In this document: in pieces, positions 15,330 to 22,912 of the stretch
Position numbering within the stretch: position 1 is the stretch's first letter
Layout: each line of letters begins with the position of its first letter
NCBI GenBank assembly: GCA_014239005.1
Contig: JABAAA010000003.1
Location: forward strand, 1 to 22,912
Origin: Alphaproteobacteria bacterium
Lineage (GTDB): Bacteria > Pseudomonadota > Alphaproteobacteria > JABAAW01
Direction of reading: 5' to 3'
DNA length: 22,912 nucleotides
Program-made: the position numbers and the translations under genes
Notes under the pieces: generated by a model
Databases searched by the model: none
Told to the model about the DNA's origin: nothing
The model's input: only the letters and a program-made list of their open reading frames with translations

Positions 15330-15363
15330 AGAGAGCTCCTCAAGCTCAGCTCCTCCCGTTCGC

Positions 15364-16761
15364 CTACTTTAGGATGGGGAGGATGGCGTTGTGTCCGAGC
15401 TTTTGGGCAATATCGAGCGAAGTCTCGCCCCGTCTGTTGCGCGCCGACGCATCGGCACCCGCCAGTAGCAGGACTTTGACCAAATCGCCTTTTCCCGTTT
15501 GCACCGCGTACAAGAGAGGAGTGTTTCCTGCGTTGTCGCGTTCGTCGATGTTGCCCCTTCCTGTGTCCAGCGTTTTCAACAAGGATTTGACGGCATCGAC
15601 GTTGCCGCGCTTGGCAGCGATGTGAAGCGGGATCATGCCGTTCTTGTCTTTGGCGTGCGGGTTCGCGCCTCTGCGCAAGAGCCTTGCGAAGATTTGCAAG
15701 TGCCCGTTGGCGACAGAGATGCACAAGGGTGTGTGCGCCTCTTTGTCGCCGCTTTCCAAGTTTGTTTCCTGTTGCGAAGAGAGCAGCTCGACGATTCCTT
15801 CATGCCCGTCGCGCGAAGCCAAAAACAAGGGCGTCAGTCCCTGCGCGTTGAAGGTGTTGATTTCCGCTCCCTCCTGCAGCAAGAGTTTGGCGACTTCTCT
15901 GTGTCCGCCCAGGGCTGCGTAGTGCAAGGGCGAAAGTCCGAAGCTGTTTTTAATGTTGACCAAGTGGGATCGGTCGGCATCTTTCGACGAACTTTTGCTG
16001 TCTCCGAGCGTTGTGCCAAGAAACTTTTCGACGCGTTTTCGCAGCCCCTCGTTCTCGACAAAGAGCAGCAGGGCGGTCAGGTCGCGGTGTCCTTGTCGTG
16101 CTGCAATGTGCAACGGCGTGGTGCCGTTGGCGTCGCGCACATGCGCGCGCGCGCCCATCGCCTTGACGAGCAAGGTTACGATCGATTTGTGTCCGTACTG
16201 GGTTGCAATATGCAAGGGCGTAGCGCCGCTGTTGTCGGTAGCGAAGACATCGGCACCGATTTCCAGCAACTGAGCGATGATCTGCTCACCTCCTGCTGCC
16301 ACCGCCAAATGCAAGGGTGAGCGTCCGCGGGTTATCGACGAGTAGCCTTTTTCGGGCTTGGCGTTCGGATCGATTCCTTGCTCGATGAGAAAGTTCACAG
16401 ATTCGGAAGCTCCTGCCGAGACTGCGATGTGTAAGGGCAGCATGCCGTATGGATCTTCTTCCATGAAGAGCTGGACACCGCCTTTCACGAACAGCCGTCG
16501 CGCTGCGTCGATGTCTTGCGCGCGCAGCGCCTCGTGGAACGGATACTGCTCCTTTTGTGCCTGCGCCTGCGCTGTCGCCACGCCTTTGTTTACGTTTACG
16601 TTTGCGATTGCGATAAGGAAGCAGGAGAGCGCGATGATAAAGCACCGCCGCCCAAAAGTCTTGAGGGAAAAGATGTTGCAAGAGATGTTGGAAGAAATAT
16701 TAGAAGAGATGTTGTTGGTAGTGTTCTTTGCCAAAGGGGAGGGGGGGGTGGGTTTTGTCAT
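15364..16761 (-). CDS. Exported ankyrin-repeat protein 1
   Basis: A 465-residue protein with a long polar N-region, a hydrophobic segment at residues 40-54 and an ATAQAQAQ processing-type region, so it is probably exported by Sec. After YPFHEALR (residue 73 onward) come about 11 ankyrin repeats with canonical TPLHIA-xxGH-LLL-GAD wording, closing with DIAQKLGHNAILPILK. The fifth repeat carries an insert of about 30 residues (VEKFLGTTLGDSKSS...). Ankyrin repeats bind proteins; no enzymatic domain is present. The N-region contains NISS-NISS-NISC-NIFS, from a 12-base repeat, and a C8 tract at codons 5-7. The start ATG 16761 has only a weak AGG 10 bases upstream. Last gene of a three-gene minus-strand operon, 41 bases after ank2. 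Most similar to ank2. Confidence 0.88.
   Translation of the reverse strand: MTKPTPPSPLAKNTTNNISSNISSNISCNIFSLKTFGRRCFIIALSCFLIAIANVNVNKGVATAQAQAQKEQYPFHEALRAQDIDAARRLFVKGGVQLFMEEDPYGMLPLHIAVSAGASESVNFLIEQGIDPNAKPEKGYSSITRGRSPLHLAVAAGGEQIIAQLLEIGADVFATDNSGATPLHIATQYGHKSIVTLLVKAMGARAHVRDANGTTPLHIAARQGHRDLTALLLFVENEGLRKRVEKFLGTTLGDSKSSSKDADRSHLVNIKNSFGLSPLHYAALGGHREVAKLLLQEGAEINTFNAQGLTPLFLASRDGHEGIVELLSSQQETNLESGDKEAHTPLCISVANGHLQIFARLLRRGANPHAKDKNGMIPLHIAAKRGNVDAVKSLLKTLDTGRGNIDERDNAGNTPLLYAVQTGKGDLVKVLLLAGADASARNRRGETSLDIAQKLGHNAILPILK
16672..16719 (-). repeat. 12-bp tandem repeat in ank1 N-region
   Basis: On the plus strand four units (AAGATGTTGCAA, GAGATGTTGGAA, GAAATATTAGAA, GAGATGTTGTTG) follow each other. 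On the coding strand they encode Asn-Ile-Ser/Phe-Ser/Cys tetrapeptides ahead of the signal segment. Confidence 0.85.
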
Positions 16762-16802
16762 GGTGCTGTTGCCTGAATTGTTGTGTGAAGGTGCCGTGGC
16801 GA

Positions 16803-18200
16803 TCAGCGCAAGACGGCAAGAACTTCGTTGTGTCCGAGTTCTTGAGCGATGTCTCGTGCGGTTTTGTTGTCGTTGTTGCGCAAGCTGCTGTCTGCGCCCG
16901 CTTTCAGCAGCTCCATGACGACGTTTTTTTTGCCTGTTTGCGTTGCGTAGTGAAGGGGGGTGTTTCCGCTCTTGTCGTGTTCGTCGATGTTGGCGTTGTC
17001 GTTCAAGGCTTTGAGCAAGACAACGATGGTTTTCACCTCGCCTCGTTTCGATGCGAGGTGCAGGGGTGCCATGCCGTTTTTGTTTTTGACACGGGGATCT
17101 GCGCCCCTTTGCAAGAGTCGCGCTAGAATGCGCGAATGTCCGTTCAAGACAGCGGCTGCTAGCGGTGTGAGTGCGTTGTTGTCGCCGCGTTCCAGCTCGA
17201 TGCCGCTACGTTTGGAGAGGATGTCGACCACTTTCTCTCGCCCGTTGCGTGCCGCCATGAACAAGGGCGTTCGTCCCTGGTCGTTGGTGATGTTGATTTT
17301 CGCGCCTTGTTCCAGCAGCAGTTCGATCACCTCTGTGTGCCCGCCCAATGCGGCGTAATGCAGCGGCGCGAGCCCGAAGTTGTTCTGTGCATTGACCAGC
17401 TCTGCTCTCCAGAGGAGTCCTTTCTCGCTTTCCAACAGTTTTTGCAATCGTTTGCTCAAGGTGGCTTTTTCTTTGTCGCCCAAGAAGAGCAACTTTGTGA
17501 CGATGATGTCTCTGCCGTGTCGTGCGGCGAGATGGAGTGGTGTCGTTCCGTTTTTATCGCGCTGATGTGCGCGCTCGCCGGTGATTTCGATGAGCCTCGT
17601 TGCCGCGCGGATTCTGCCGTACTTGACTGCCAAATGCAGTGGCGTGACGCCGCCCTTGTCTTGAGCGTAGACATCGACGCCTGCTTGGACAAGTCGGTCG
17701 ATCACCTGCGTGTTGCCTGTTCCCACCGCCAAGTGCAAAGGAGCGCGCCCGCGCACCAAGGCGGAATATCCTCCTGGTGGGATATAGCGAACATCGATGC
17801 CTTGCCCAACCAAAAACCCGATCGCCTCCATAGAGCCCAAGGAGGAGGCAATATGAAGAGGAAGCATGCCGAACTCGTCCTCCTGCGTCAGCTGTGCAAA
17901 ACCTCTCGTCCCCAAGAGACGAAGCGCCTCGGCAAAGTCTTGAAGACGAATCGCATTGTGAAAAGGATACTCTATTTCTATTTCTTTTCCTTGTTCCTGC
18001 GCCTGCGCTCCCTTTAGCAGTTCTGCGCTTATTCCCGCGCTCCACAAGACGAGGCACAAGAGCAAGCGTGAACAAAACGCCCCACAAAGCACTCCGACCG
18101 CACGTCCCGTCGTGCGACGGTGCCGAAAACGTGGTGTCTTCGGCAAGCGAGGAAAGAAACGGATGAAACAGATGTTTTTTTCGTCGTACCTCTTTGTCAT
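16803..18200 (-). CDS. Exported ankyrin-repeat protein 2
   Basis: A 465-residue paralogue of ank1 and ank3. The strongly basic N-region (RLPKTPRFRHRRTTGR) precedes a hydrophobic segment (residues 35-58) and a KGAQAQEQ processing-type site, so export is likely. The mature part starts IEYPFHNAIR (residue 77 onward) and carries about 11 ankyrin repeats, ending RDIAQELGHNEVLAVLR. Like ank1 it has an insert of about 30 residues in the fifth repeat (KATLSKRLQKLLESEKG), predicted helical. AGGTGG, 7 bases before ATG 18200, supports the start. It lies 27 bases downstream of ank3 and 41 bases upstream of ank1. The partner and location (periplasm or beyond) are unknown. Confidence 0.9.
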   Translation of the reverse strand: MTKRYDEKNICFIRFFPRLPKTPRFRHRRTTGRAVGVLCGAFCSRLLLCLVLWSAGISAELLKGAQAQEQGKEIEIEYPFHNAIRLQDFAEALRLLGTRGFAQLTQEDEFGMLPLHIASSLGSMEAIGFLVGQGIDVRYIPPGGYSALVRGRAPLHLAVGTGNTQVIDRLVQAGVDVYAQDKGGVTPLHLAVKYGRIRAATRLIEITGERAHQRDKNGTTPLHLAARHGRDIIVTKLLFLGDKEKATLSKRLQKLLESEKGLLWRAELVNAQNNFGLAPLHYAALGGHTEVIELLLEQGAKINITNDQGRTPLFMAARNGREKVVDILSKRSGIELERGDNNALTPLAAAVLNGHSRILARLLQRGADPRVKNKNGMAPLHLASKRGEVKTIVVLLKALNDNANIDEHDKSGNTPLHYATQTGKKNVVMELLKAGADSSLRNNDNKTARDIAQELGHNEVLAVLR

Positions 18201-18227
18201 CGTTGTTCCACCTCTGATTTCCTTTTC

Positions 18228-19541
18228 TTAGCGCAAGAGCGACAGGGCTTCGGAGTGTCCGAGCTCTTTTGCGATGTCTTGCGCTGTTTCTTCGTTCTTG
18301 TTGCGTAAGTTTTTGTTTGCCCCTGCTTTTATGAGCTCTTTGACCGCGCTATTTTTGTCGGCTTGTGTCGCGTAGTGCAAGGGCGTGTTGCCGAGGCTGT
18401 CGACGCTGTTGATGTCGGCGCTTGCCGTCTTCAAGAGGATGCGCAGAGCCTTGATCTCCCCGCCGTTGGCAGCGTGGTGCAGGAAAGTTTTTCCTGTCTT
18501 GTCGCGCAGGCGCACATCGAAGCCGCGTTGCAAGAGCTTTGCCGAAACGTTGCCGTTGCCGTTGGCAAGGGCGATGGTGAGCGCGGTCCTACCGTCTTTA
18601 TTTGTCGCCTCGACATCGATCGCCCTTTCGGAGAGAAGAAGATCGACGACGCGCGTTCGATTGTCGCGTGCAGCAAGAAAGAGCGGAGTGGAGCCCAGAT
18701 TGTTGGCGGTGTTAACCTTGGCTCCGCTCTCGATCAACAGCTCGACGAGGTCGAGGTGCCCGCCGCCGGCGGCGTAGTGCAACGGGGTCAGTCCGTCGCC
18801 GTTGCGCGCGTTCACTTTGGCATTCAGGTCGATCAAGCGCATGGCAAGCACCCCCCTTCCGTACTGGGCTGCCAAATGCAACGGCGTCGTCTTGTTGTTG
18901 TCAAGGGCGTGGACTTTTCTGCCCATGCGCTTCATGAGTAGCTTCGCCGCCCGCAGCTGTCCGTATTGGACAGCGATATGCAAGGGTAGCAGCCCGTTCC
19001 TGTCGCCTGTAAAAGGATTGGCGCCCTTGCTGAGTAGCATCTCGACGAAATCGACTCCGGCAGAGGTGACCGCGATATGCAAAGGGGTTCTACCGCGCAA
19101 GATCCAGCTCTCGTCGTCAATCTTGGGGTTCGGGCTCGCGCCGTAGCGGTCGAGCAAAAGACGACCGATTTCGAAGTTTCCTGTCGAACTCGCGTAGTGC
19201 AAGGGTAGCATGCCGTAGCTGTCGGCTTGCGAAACCGCCTTCTTGCCTTGCTCGGAGAGCAAGCGACTGACCTCTTCGACCTTTCCTGCTCGGATCGCGT
19301 CGTGGAGGGGGTAGCTCTCTTTTTGTTCTTGCGCTTGCGTTTCCTGCGCTTGTGCCTTCGGTGCTTTCACCAAGATGCTAGCACTTGGCACAACGACGGC
19401 GAGCAAAAGCGACAAGACCAGACAACGCATGATGTCCGCGCTCATGCTCATCTCCTTGCGTATCCCCGCGTATTCTCTTTGATGTTTCGTCGTTTTTTTG
19501 TTTTTCGCCGGCAACATCGCATCGGCATTCGTGTTCTTCAT
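18228..19541 (-). CDS. Exported ankyrin-repeat protein 3
   Basis: A 437-residue paralogue, first gene of the ankyrin operon. A hydrophobic segment (residues 41-57) and KAPKAQAQETQAQ suggest Sec export. YPLHDAIR begins at residue 77, then about 11 ankyrin repeats end with DIAKELGHSEALSLLR. The helical insert seen in the fifth repeat of the other two is absent. Two starts compete. ATG 19541 has GGGAGG 10 bases upstream and places the YPLH motif at the same distance as in ank1 and ank2; its N-region LPAKNKKTT also resembles LAKNTTNN of ank1. ATG 19445 has AAGGAG at an ideal 6 bases and gives a compact signal peptide. I prefer 19541 but only moderately. Divergent from yajC. Confidence 0.88.
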   Translation of the reverse strand: MKNTNADAMLPAKNKKTTKHQREYAGIRKEMSMSADIMRCLVLSLLLAVVVPSASILVKAPKAQAQETQAQEQKESYPLHDAIRAGKVEEVSRLLSEQGKKAVSQADSYGMLPLHYASSTGNFEIGRLLLDRYGASPNPKIDDESWILRGRTPLHIAVTSAGVDFVEMLLSKGANPFTGDRNGLLPLHIAVQYGQLRAAKLLMKRMGRKVHALDNNKTTPLHLAAQYGRGVLAMRLIDLNAKVNARNGDGLTPLHYAAGGGHLDLVELLIESGAKVNTANNLGSTPLFLAARDNRTRVVDLLLSERAIDVEATNKDGRTALTIALANGNGNVSAKLLQRGFDVRLRDKTGKTFLHHAANGGEIKALRILLKTASADINSVDSLGNTPLHYATQADKNSAVKELIKAGANKNLRNKNEETAQDIAKELGHSEALSLLR

Positions 19542-19804
19542 GCTCCAATATCCTCCCAATCATGGCCGCAAAGGCTTCTTATAACATATGCAACCACAAA
19601 AGATTCCCCTCGCAACCGTGAGCGTACCTCTGTCGGATGCCCTTGTCAAGTCCAAAAAGTGTTTTCGTAGGTTTTAAAAGCTGCATAACGGATTTGGATT
19701 TTTGTGGGTTTTTGTTTGTTTTTTCTGCCCGCTCGCTTGTTGCAATCCTTGTCTGTTGTCGTATACTGCTTCGCGAACAGCCTTGCTTTTTTCTAGGTAC
19801 TCTT
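19542..19804. other. Divergent regulatory region between ank3 and yajC
   Basis: The largest gene-free stretch (263 bases). The yajC side has a promoter-like element; the ank side has an AT-rich stretch (about 19578-19590) but no clear hexamer pair. An open plus-strand frame from 19637 runs through it into yajC but has no coding character of its own. Confidence 0.5.
19740..19767 (+). promoter_or_regulatory. Predicted sigma-70-type promoter of yajC-secDF
   Basis: TTGCAA (19740-19745) and TATACT (19762-19767) are separated by 16 bases. Transcription would begin near 19774, leaving a leader of about 30 bases before the yajC ATG, with AGG about 7-9 bases upstream of it. Confidence 0.55.
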
Positions 19805-20281
19805 ATGCCCGTCTTTGTCTTTATTCAACGCTTGTCTCCTCTAAATGTGTGTTCCCAAAGCGCGAATTCTTGGCGCACTTGTGGACGCGTGTGGGAGCGT
19901 GTAGGTCGGCGTGTATGTGTTGGGATTCTTTTCGCCTTGCTCGCCGTCTCCCTTGTCTCCAAGGAGGCTTACGCGCAGGGCGCCCCTTCAGGAGGAGGGT
20001 CTCTGTTGCAAGGGCTCATGCCGTTGCTGCTAATCGTCGTGGTGATGTACTTTCTGCTCGTCCGTCCGCAACAAAAGCGCCAGCGCCTCCACCGCGAGCT
20101 CGTCAACAGCCTGAAACGCGGCGACAAGGTGCTCACCAACGGAGGCTTCTACGCCGTCGTGTCGCGCTCGATCGACGAGCGCGATATCGAAGTCGAGCTT
20201 GCCGGCAAGCTGAAGGTGAAGATGCTGCGCTCCAGCGTTTTGGAGTTGGTGACGAACCCGCCGCCTGCGAAACGACGCTAG
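19805..20281 (+). CDS. yajC: Preprotein translocase subunit YajC
   Basis: YajC associates with SecDF at the inner membrane. The core is clear: a glycine-rich stretch, membrane segment LLQGLMPLLLIVVVMYFLLVRPQQKR, then NSLKRGDKVLTNGGFYAVV and a small beta domain (VELAGKLKVKMLRSSV). Before it lies a signal-like hydrophobic stretch ending SKEAYAQG, in keeping with alphaproteobacterial YajC. From ATG 19805 the protein is 158 residues, longer than the usual 85-125 because of about 37 extra N-terminal residues. A shorter form starting at a later GTG is possible. The promoter position supports 19805. The gene is followed by secD after 109 bases. Confidence 0.92.
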   Translation: MPVFVFIQRLSPLNVCSQSANSWRTCGRVWERVGRRVCVGILFALLAVSLVSKEAYAQGAPSGGGSLLQGLMPLLLIVVVMYFLLVRPQQKRQRLHRELVNSLKRGDKVLTNGGFYAVVSRSIDERDIEVELAGKLKVKMLRSSVLELVTNPPPAKRR

Positions 20282-20390
20282 TCTTTTTTTCTTTTTTTCC
20301 CTTCGTCTCTTCGTCGCGTCTTGCCTTTTTGCTGCTTTGACCTCCTTCGCGCCCTTCCGCGTGCGTTTGGCGTGAGGCTTTGAGCCCGCC

Positions 20391-22007
20391 ATGCTCTTTT
20401 ATCCTTGGTGGAAACGGGCGTGCGTCTTGGGCGTTTTGCTGTGCGGTGCGCTTGCTGCTAGCGGCAACCTTGTTTCTGACGAACGGAGGCAGAACTTGCC
20501 TGCGTTCCTCGATGCTCTGTTGCATCGGGTTGTGCTGGGGCTCGACTTGGAGGGTGGCATTCACATCCTTCTGGAGATCGAGCGCCAGCCGATTTGGCAG
20601 CAGAGAATCGAAGACAGCCTTCTCGCGCTCAGAAGGGAGTTGCGCGAAAAGAAGGTCTTACTTTCCTCGCCGCCGAAGATCACGCGCGTTCAGGAAGGGG
20701 ATAGCATCGTGCTCGACTTGAAGGAGGGGGTGGAGCGGGAGCAAGCAGAGACGGCGCGAACGACGCTACGAGCCTTTGCGCGTCAGTGGGGGTTTGATGC
20801 GACGGAGGCGAGGACGGGCGACGGGCGTTGGGAATTGGTTCTTTCCGAGGAGACGAAGCGGGAGTTGTTGTCTTCGGCGCTGCAGCACACGATCGAGATT
20901 CTGCGGCGCAGGATCGACGAGAGCGGCACGCGCGAGCCCTTGATTCAGCGACAAGGGACAGCGCGCGTGTTGGTCGAGATTCCGGGTGTGCGTGATCCTG
21001 AACAGGTGAAGTCCTTGCTGGGCAAGACGGCGAAGTTGACCTTTCACCTTTTGGACGAACGTGCGACAGGCGTGGGGAGGGTAGAGAGGGTTGCGCACGA
21101 TTCGGTCCGTCTTCCGTCGTACGAGCGTGATGTGGACGGTGATCCTGAGACCTACTATGTTTTGCGTCGTCGCGCCTATGTGAGCGGCGAGCATTTGTTG
21201 GACGCGCAGACCGTTTTTGAGGACAACAGGCCTGTCGTGAGCTTTCGTTTCGATGCGCGCGGCGCGCGGCGCTTCGGCAGGGTGACGAGCGAGAATGTCG
21301 GCAAGGTGTTGGCGGTGGTCTTGGACGAGAGTGTGATCAGTGCGCCGCGCATTCAGTCTCCGATCTTGGGAGGCAGCGGCATTATTACGGGCGATTTTTC
21401 GGTCGAGGAAGCGAACGAGTTGGCTCTGCTCTTGCGTGCGGGCGCGCTACCCGCGCCGTTGGAGATTCTCGAAGAGCGCAGCGTCGGACCGGGCTTAGGC
21501 AGGGATTCGGTGCGTTCGGGCAAGCGAGCTGCGCTGATCGGCTTTTTGCTGGTCTTGTGTTTTATGGTGGTGCGTTACAGGCTTTTCGGAGTTTTTGCAG
21601 CGACGGCGTTGTCGGCGAACCTTGTGTTGATCTTGGCGGTGCTGTCGGTGCTGGGGGCGACGCTCACCTTGCCGGGAATTGCGGGCATCGTGCTGACGAC
21701 GGGCATGGCGGTCGATGCGAATGTTTTGGTTTTTGAGCGCATCCGCGAGGAGAGCAGGGGGGGAGGCAATCTTCTTGCTAACATCGAGGCGGGCTATCGG
21801 CGTGCCATTGCCACCATTTTGGACAGCAATGTCACGACTTTGATCGCGGCGTTGATTCTGTTTGCGTTCGGTTCAGGACCTGTTCGAGGGTTTGCGGTCA
21901 CGCTTTCGGTTGGCATTGCGACCTCGCTATTTACGGCGGTTATGCTGACGCGCATGCTGGTCGGTTGGTGGTTTCGCGCATCGCGTGCGCCGAAGCTGAC
22001 GATTTAG
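20391..22007 (+). CDS. secD: Protein translocase subunit SecD
   Basis: SecD with SecF uses the proton gradient to pull exported proteins through SecYEG. The 538-residue protein has an N-terminal membrane segment, the D1 motif GLDLEGGIH (usual GLDLQGG), a large periplasmic region with RRRIDESGTREPLIQRQG and ARVLVEIPGV, and five C-terminal membrane segments. The D4-type motif GMAVDANVLVFERIREE is intact. Length is within the alphaproteobacterial range. ATG 20391 has no close Shine-Dalgarno site. It follows yajC by 109 T-rich bases and precedes secF by 40. Confidence 0.96.
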   Translation: MLFYPWWKRACVLGVLLCGALAASGNLVSDERRQNLPAFLDALLHRVVLGLDLEGGIHILLEIERQPIWQQRIEDSLLALRRELREKKVLLSSPPKITRVQEGDSIVLDLKEGVEREQAETARTTLRAFARQWGFDATEARTGDGRWELVLSEETKRELLSSALQHTIEILRRRIDESGTREPLIQRQGTARVLVEIPGVRDPEQVKSLLGKTAKLTFHLLDERATGVGRVERVAHDSVRLPSYERDVDGDPETYYVLRRRAYVSGEHLLDAQTVFEDNRPVVSFRFDARGARRFGRVTSENVGKVLAVVLDESVISAPRIQSPILGGSGIITGDFSVEEANELALLLRAGALPAPLEILEERSVGPGLGRDSVRSGKRAALIGFLLVLCFMVVRYRLFGVFAATALSANLVLILAVLSVLGATLTLPGIAGIVLTTGMAVDANVLVFERIREESRGGGNLLANIEAGYRRAIATILDSNVTTLIAALILFAFGSGPVRGFAVTLSVGIATSLFTAVMLTRMLVGWWFRASRAPKLTI

Positions 22008-22047
22008 CATTGAGCGATTAGGACTTAGCGAGACGAGGGACGAGACA

Positions 22048-22912
22048 ATGCGTGCAAGAAGGTGGTTTTATCTAGTCACATCGAGACCCTTGCCTAGCGA
22101 GGGGGAGGGGGTACGTTTGCCTTTCATGCGATGGCGGAGGGGGATGTTGTTTTTGTCTTTGTGTCTTGTACTGCTGTCGATGGGCGCTGTGTTGGGTCGC
22201 GGGATGAATTTCGGCATCGATTTTCGTGGTGGCTTGTTGCTGGAGATTGAGACGGCGTCTGCGCCTGATCTTTCCGTGTTGCGTTCGACGATGAGCGGGG
22301 TTGCCGAGGGCAATGTCGTCGTGCAAGAGTTCGGCTCTGAGCGTGTATTGTTGTTGCGCGTTCAAAAACCGAAGGTGGGGGATGATGAGGTTTGGGATCC
22401 GCAGCAGGGTATCGAGCGCATCAAAGTTGCGTTGGAGGGGGTTGTTTCGGTAGTCGAGTATCGTCGTGTAGAGACGGTAGGACCGGCGGTGGGCTCCGAG
22501 TTGCGTCGGGCGGCGGCGTTGGCGGTTGGCTTGTCGTTGGCGGGGATTATGTTTTATGTGTGGCTGCGTTTCGAGTGGCAGTTTGCTTTGGCGGCGGTCT
22601 TGGCTTTGGTGCACGACGTGGTGGTGACGCTGGGGTTCTTTGCGGTGACGCAGATTGAGTTTGCCTTGTCCAGCGTGGCGGCGCTGTTGACGATTGCCGG
22701 TTATTCGATCAACGACACGGTGGTGATTTTCGATCGCATTCGCGAAATGATGCGCAAGTACAAGAAGGAGGATCGGCTGGTGTTGTTCGACCGATCGTTG
22801 AACAGGACTTTGTCGCGGACGTTGTTGACTTCGGTGACGACTTTGTTGGCGGTTGTCGCCTTGGTGTTGTTTGGTGGGAGTGTGATTGGCAGTTTTGCGT
22901 TGGCATTGGGCT
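22048..22912 (+). CDS. secF: Protein translocase subunit SecF (3' end outside window)
   Basis: Partner of SecD. My translation from ATG 22048 runs open to the right edge (288 complete codons). After a first membrane segment (MLFLSLCLVLLSMGAVLG) come NFGIDFRGGLLLEIE, then VGSELRRAAALAV and the C-terminal membrane segments with GYSINDTVVIFDRIREMMRK, the SecF signature. GAGGGA lies 7 bases before the ATG, supporting this start. The N-terminal leader of about 30 residues before the membrane segment is longer than usual. It lies 40 bases after secD and is co-directional with yajC-secD. Confidence 0.95.
   Translation, partial: MRARRWFYLVTSRPLPSEGEGVRLPFMRWRRGMLFLSLCLVLLSMGAVLGRGMNFGIDFRGGLLLEIETASAPDLSVLRSTMSGVAEGNVVVQEFGSERVLLLRVQKPKVGDDEVWDPQQGIERIKVALEGVVSVVEYRRVETVGPAVGSELRRAAALAVGLSLAGIMFYVWLRFEWQFALAAVLALVHDVVVTLGFFAVTQIEFALSSVAALLTIAGYSINDTVVIFDRIREMMRKYKKEDRLVLFDRSLNRTLSRTLLTSVTTLLAVVALVLFGGSVIGSFALALG

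Noticed and set aside
15333..15347. Small inverted repeat between the DUF6898-like gene and ank1 as a terminator
   Set aside because: Only a 5-bp stem with no T-run; too weak to call.
15499..16320. Plus-strand frame opposite ank1
   Set aside because: Its repeated wording mirrors the ankyrin repeats on the other strand; it is a shadow of the repeat periodicity.
19637..19804. Extended N-terminus of YajC from 19637
   Set aside because: A promoter-like TTGCAA/TATACT pair lies inside it, and the extra residues are Cys/Phe-rich without family similarity.

Overview
The window reads as a chromosome segment of an alphaproteobacterium of intermediate GC content (my estimate, not counted). Three things point there: a small DUF6898-like protein, a YajC with an 'AYAQ' N-terminal region, and a gene neighbourhood (ppiD beside trpE, secG beside pyrG, yajC-secD-secF) familiar from that class. 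Almost every gene is a recognisable housekeeping gene. The main exception is an operon of three exported ankyrin-repeat proteins, which would fit a host-associated or predatory life, although this is not proven. I see no tRNA, rRNA, insertion sequence, phage or CRISPR array. No gap between genes exceeds 300 bases.

Layout. (1) 1-4906, plus strand: the 3' part of anmK (cell-wall recycling), a cobB/cbiA-type cobyrinate amidase, a Sel1-repeat lipoprotein, a stand-alone formyltransferase, then rplM and rpsI, both with unusual N-terminal extensions. (2) 4944-10439, minus strand, converging on rpsI: an inositol-monophosphatase-family phosphatase, a beta-hydroxyacid dehydrogenase, ppiD and trpE, probably co-directionally transcribed in that order. 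(3) 10581-14381, plus strand: secG, pyrG and guaA. The last two overlap and pair the glutamine-dependent final steps of CTP and GMP synthesis. (4) 14453-15329: a DUF924 protein and a DUF6898-like protein, divergent. (5) 15364-19541, minus strand: three tandem paralogous ankyrin proteins with signal peptides. (6) 19805 to the right edge, plus strand: yajC, secD and secF (cut off by the window end).

Functionally, protein export is well represented: SecG, YajC, SecD and SecF, plus PpiD, a chaperone of the Sec exit site. The ankyrin proteins and the Sel1 lipoprotein would be clients of this route.

The most unusual property is pervasive short tandem repetition with units of about 9-15 bp. Inside genes the units are multiples of three and sit in loops or termini of conserved proteins (AnmK, CobB, Sel1 protein, S9, GuaA, DUF6898-like protein, Ank1). 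In spacers the period can be 14, 12 or irregular (upstream of the formyltransferase, pyrG and trpE). G/C homopolymers of 8-9 bases also occur inside genes, one of them near the start of ank1. These patterns and the ankyrin triplet are the parts most worth a second look.
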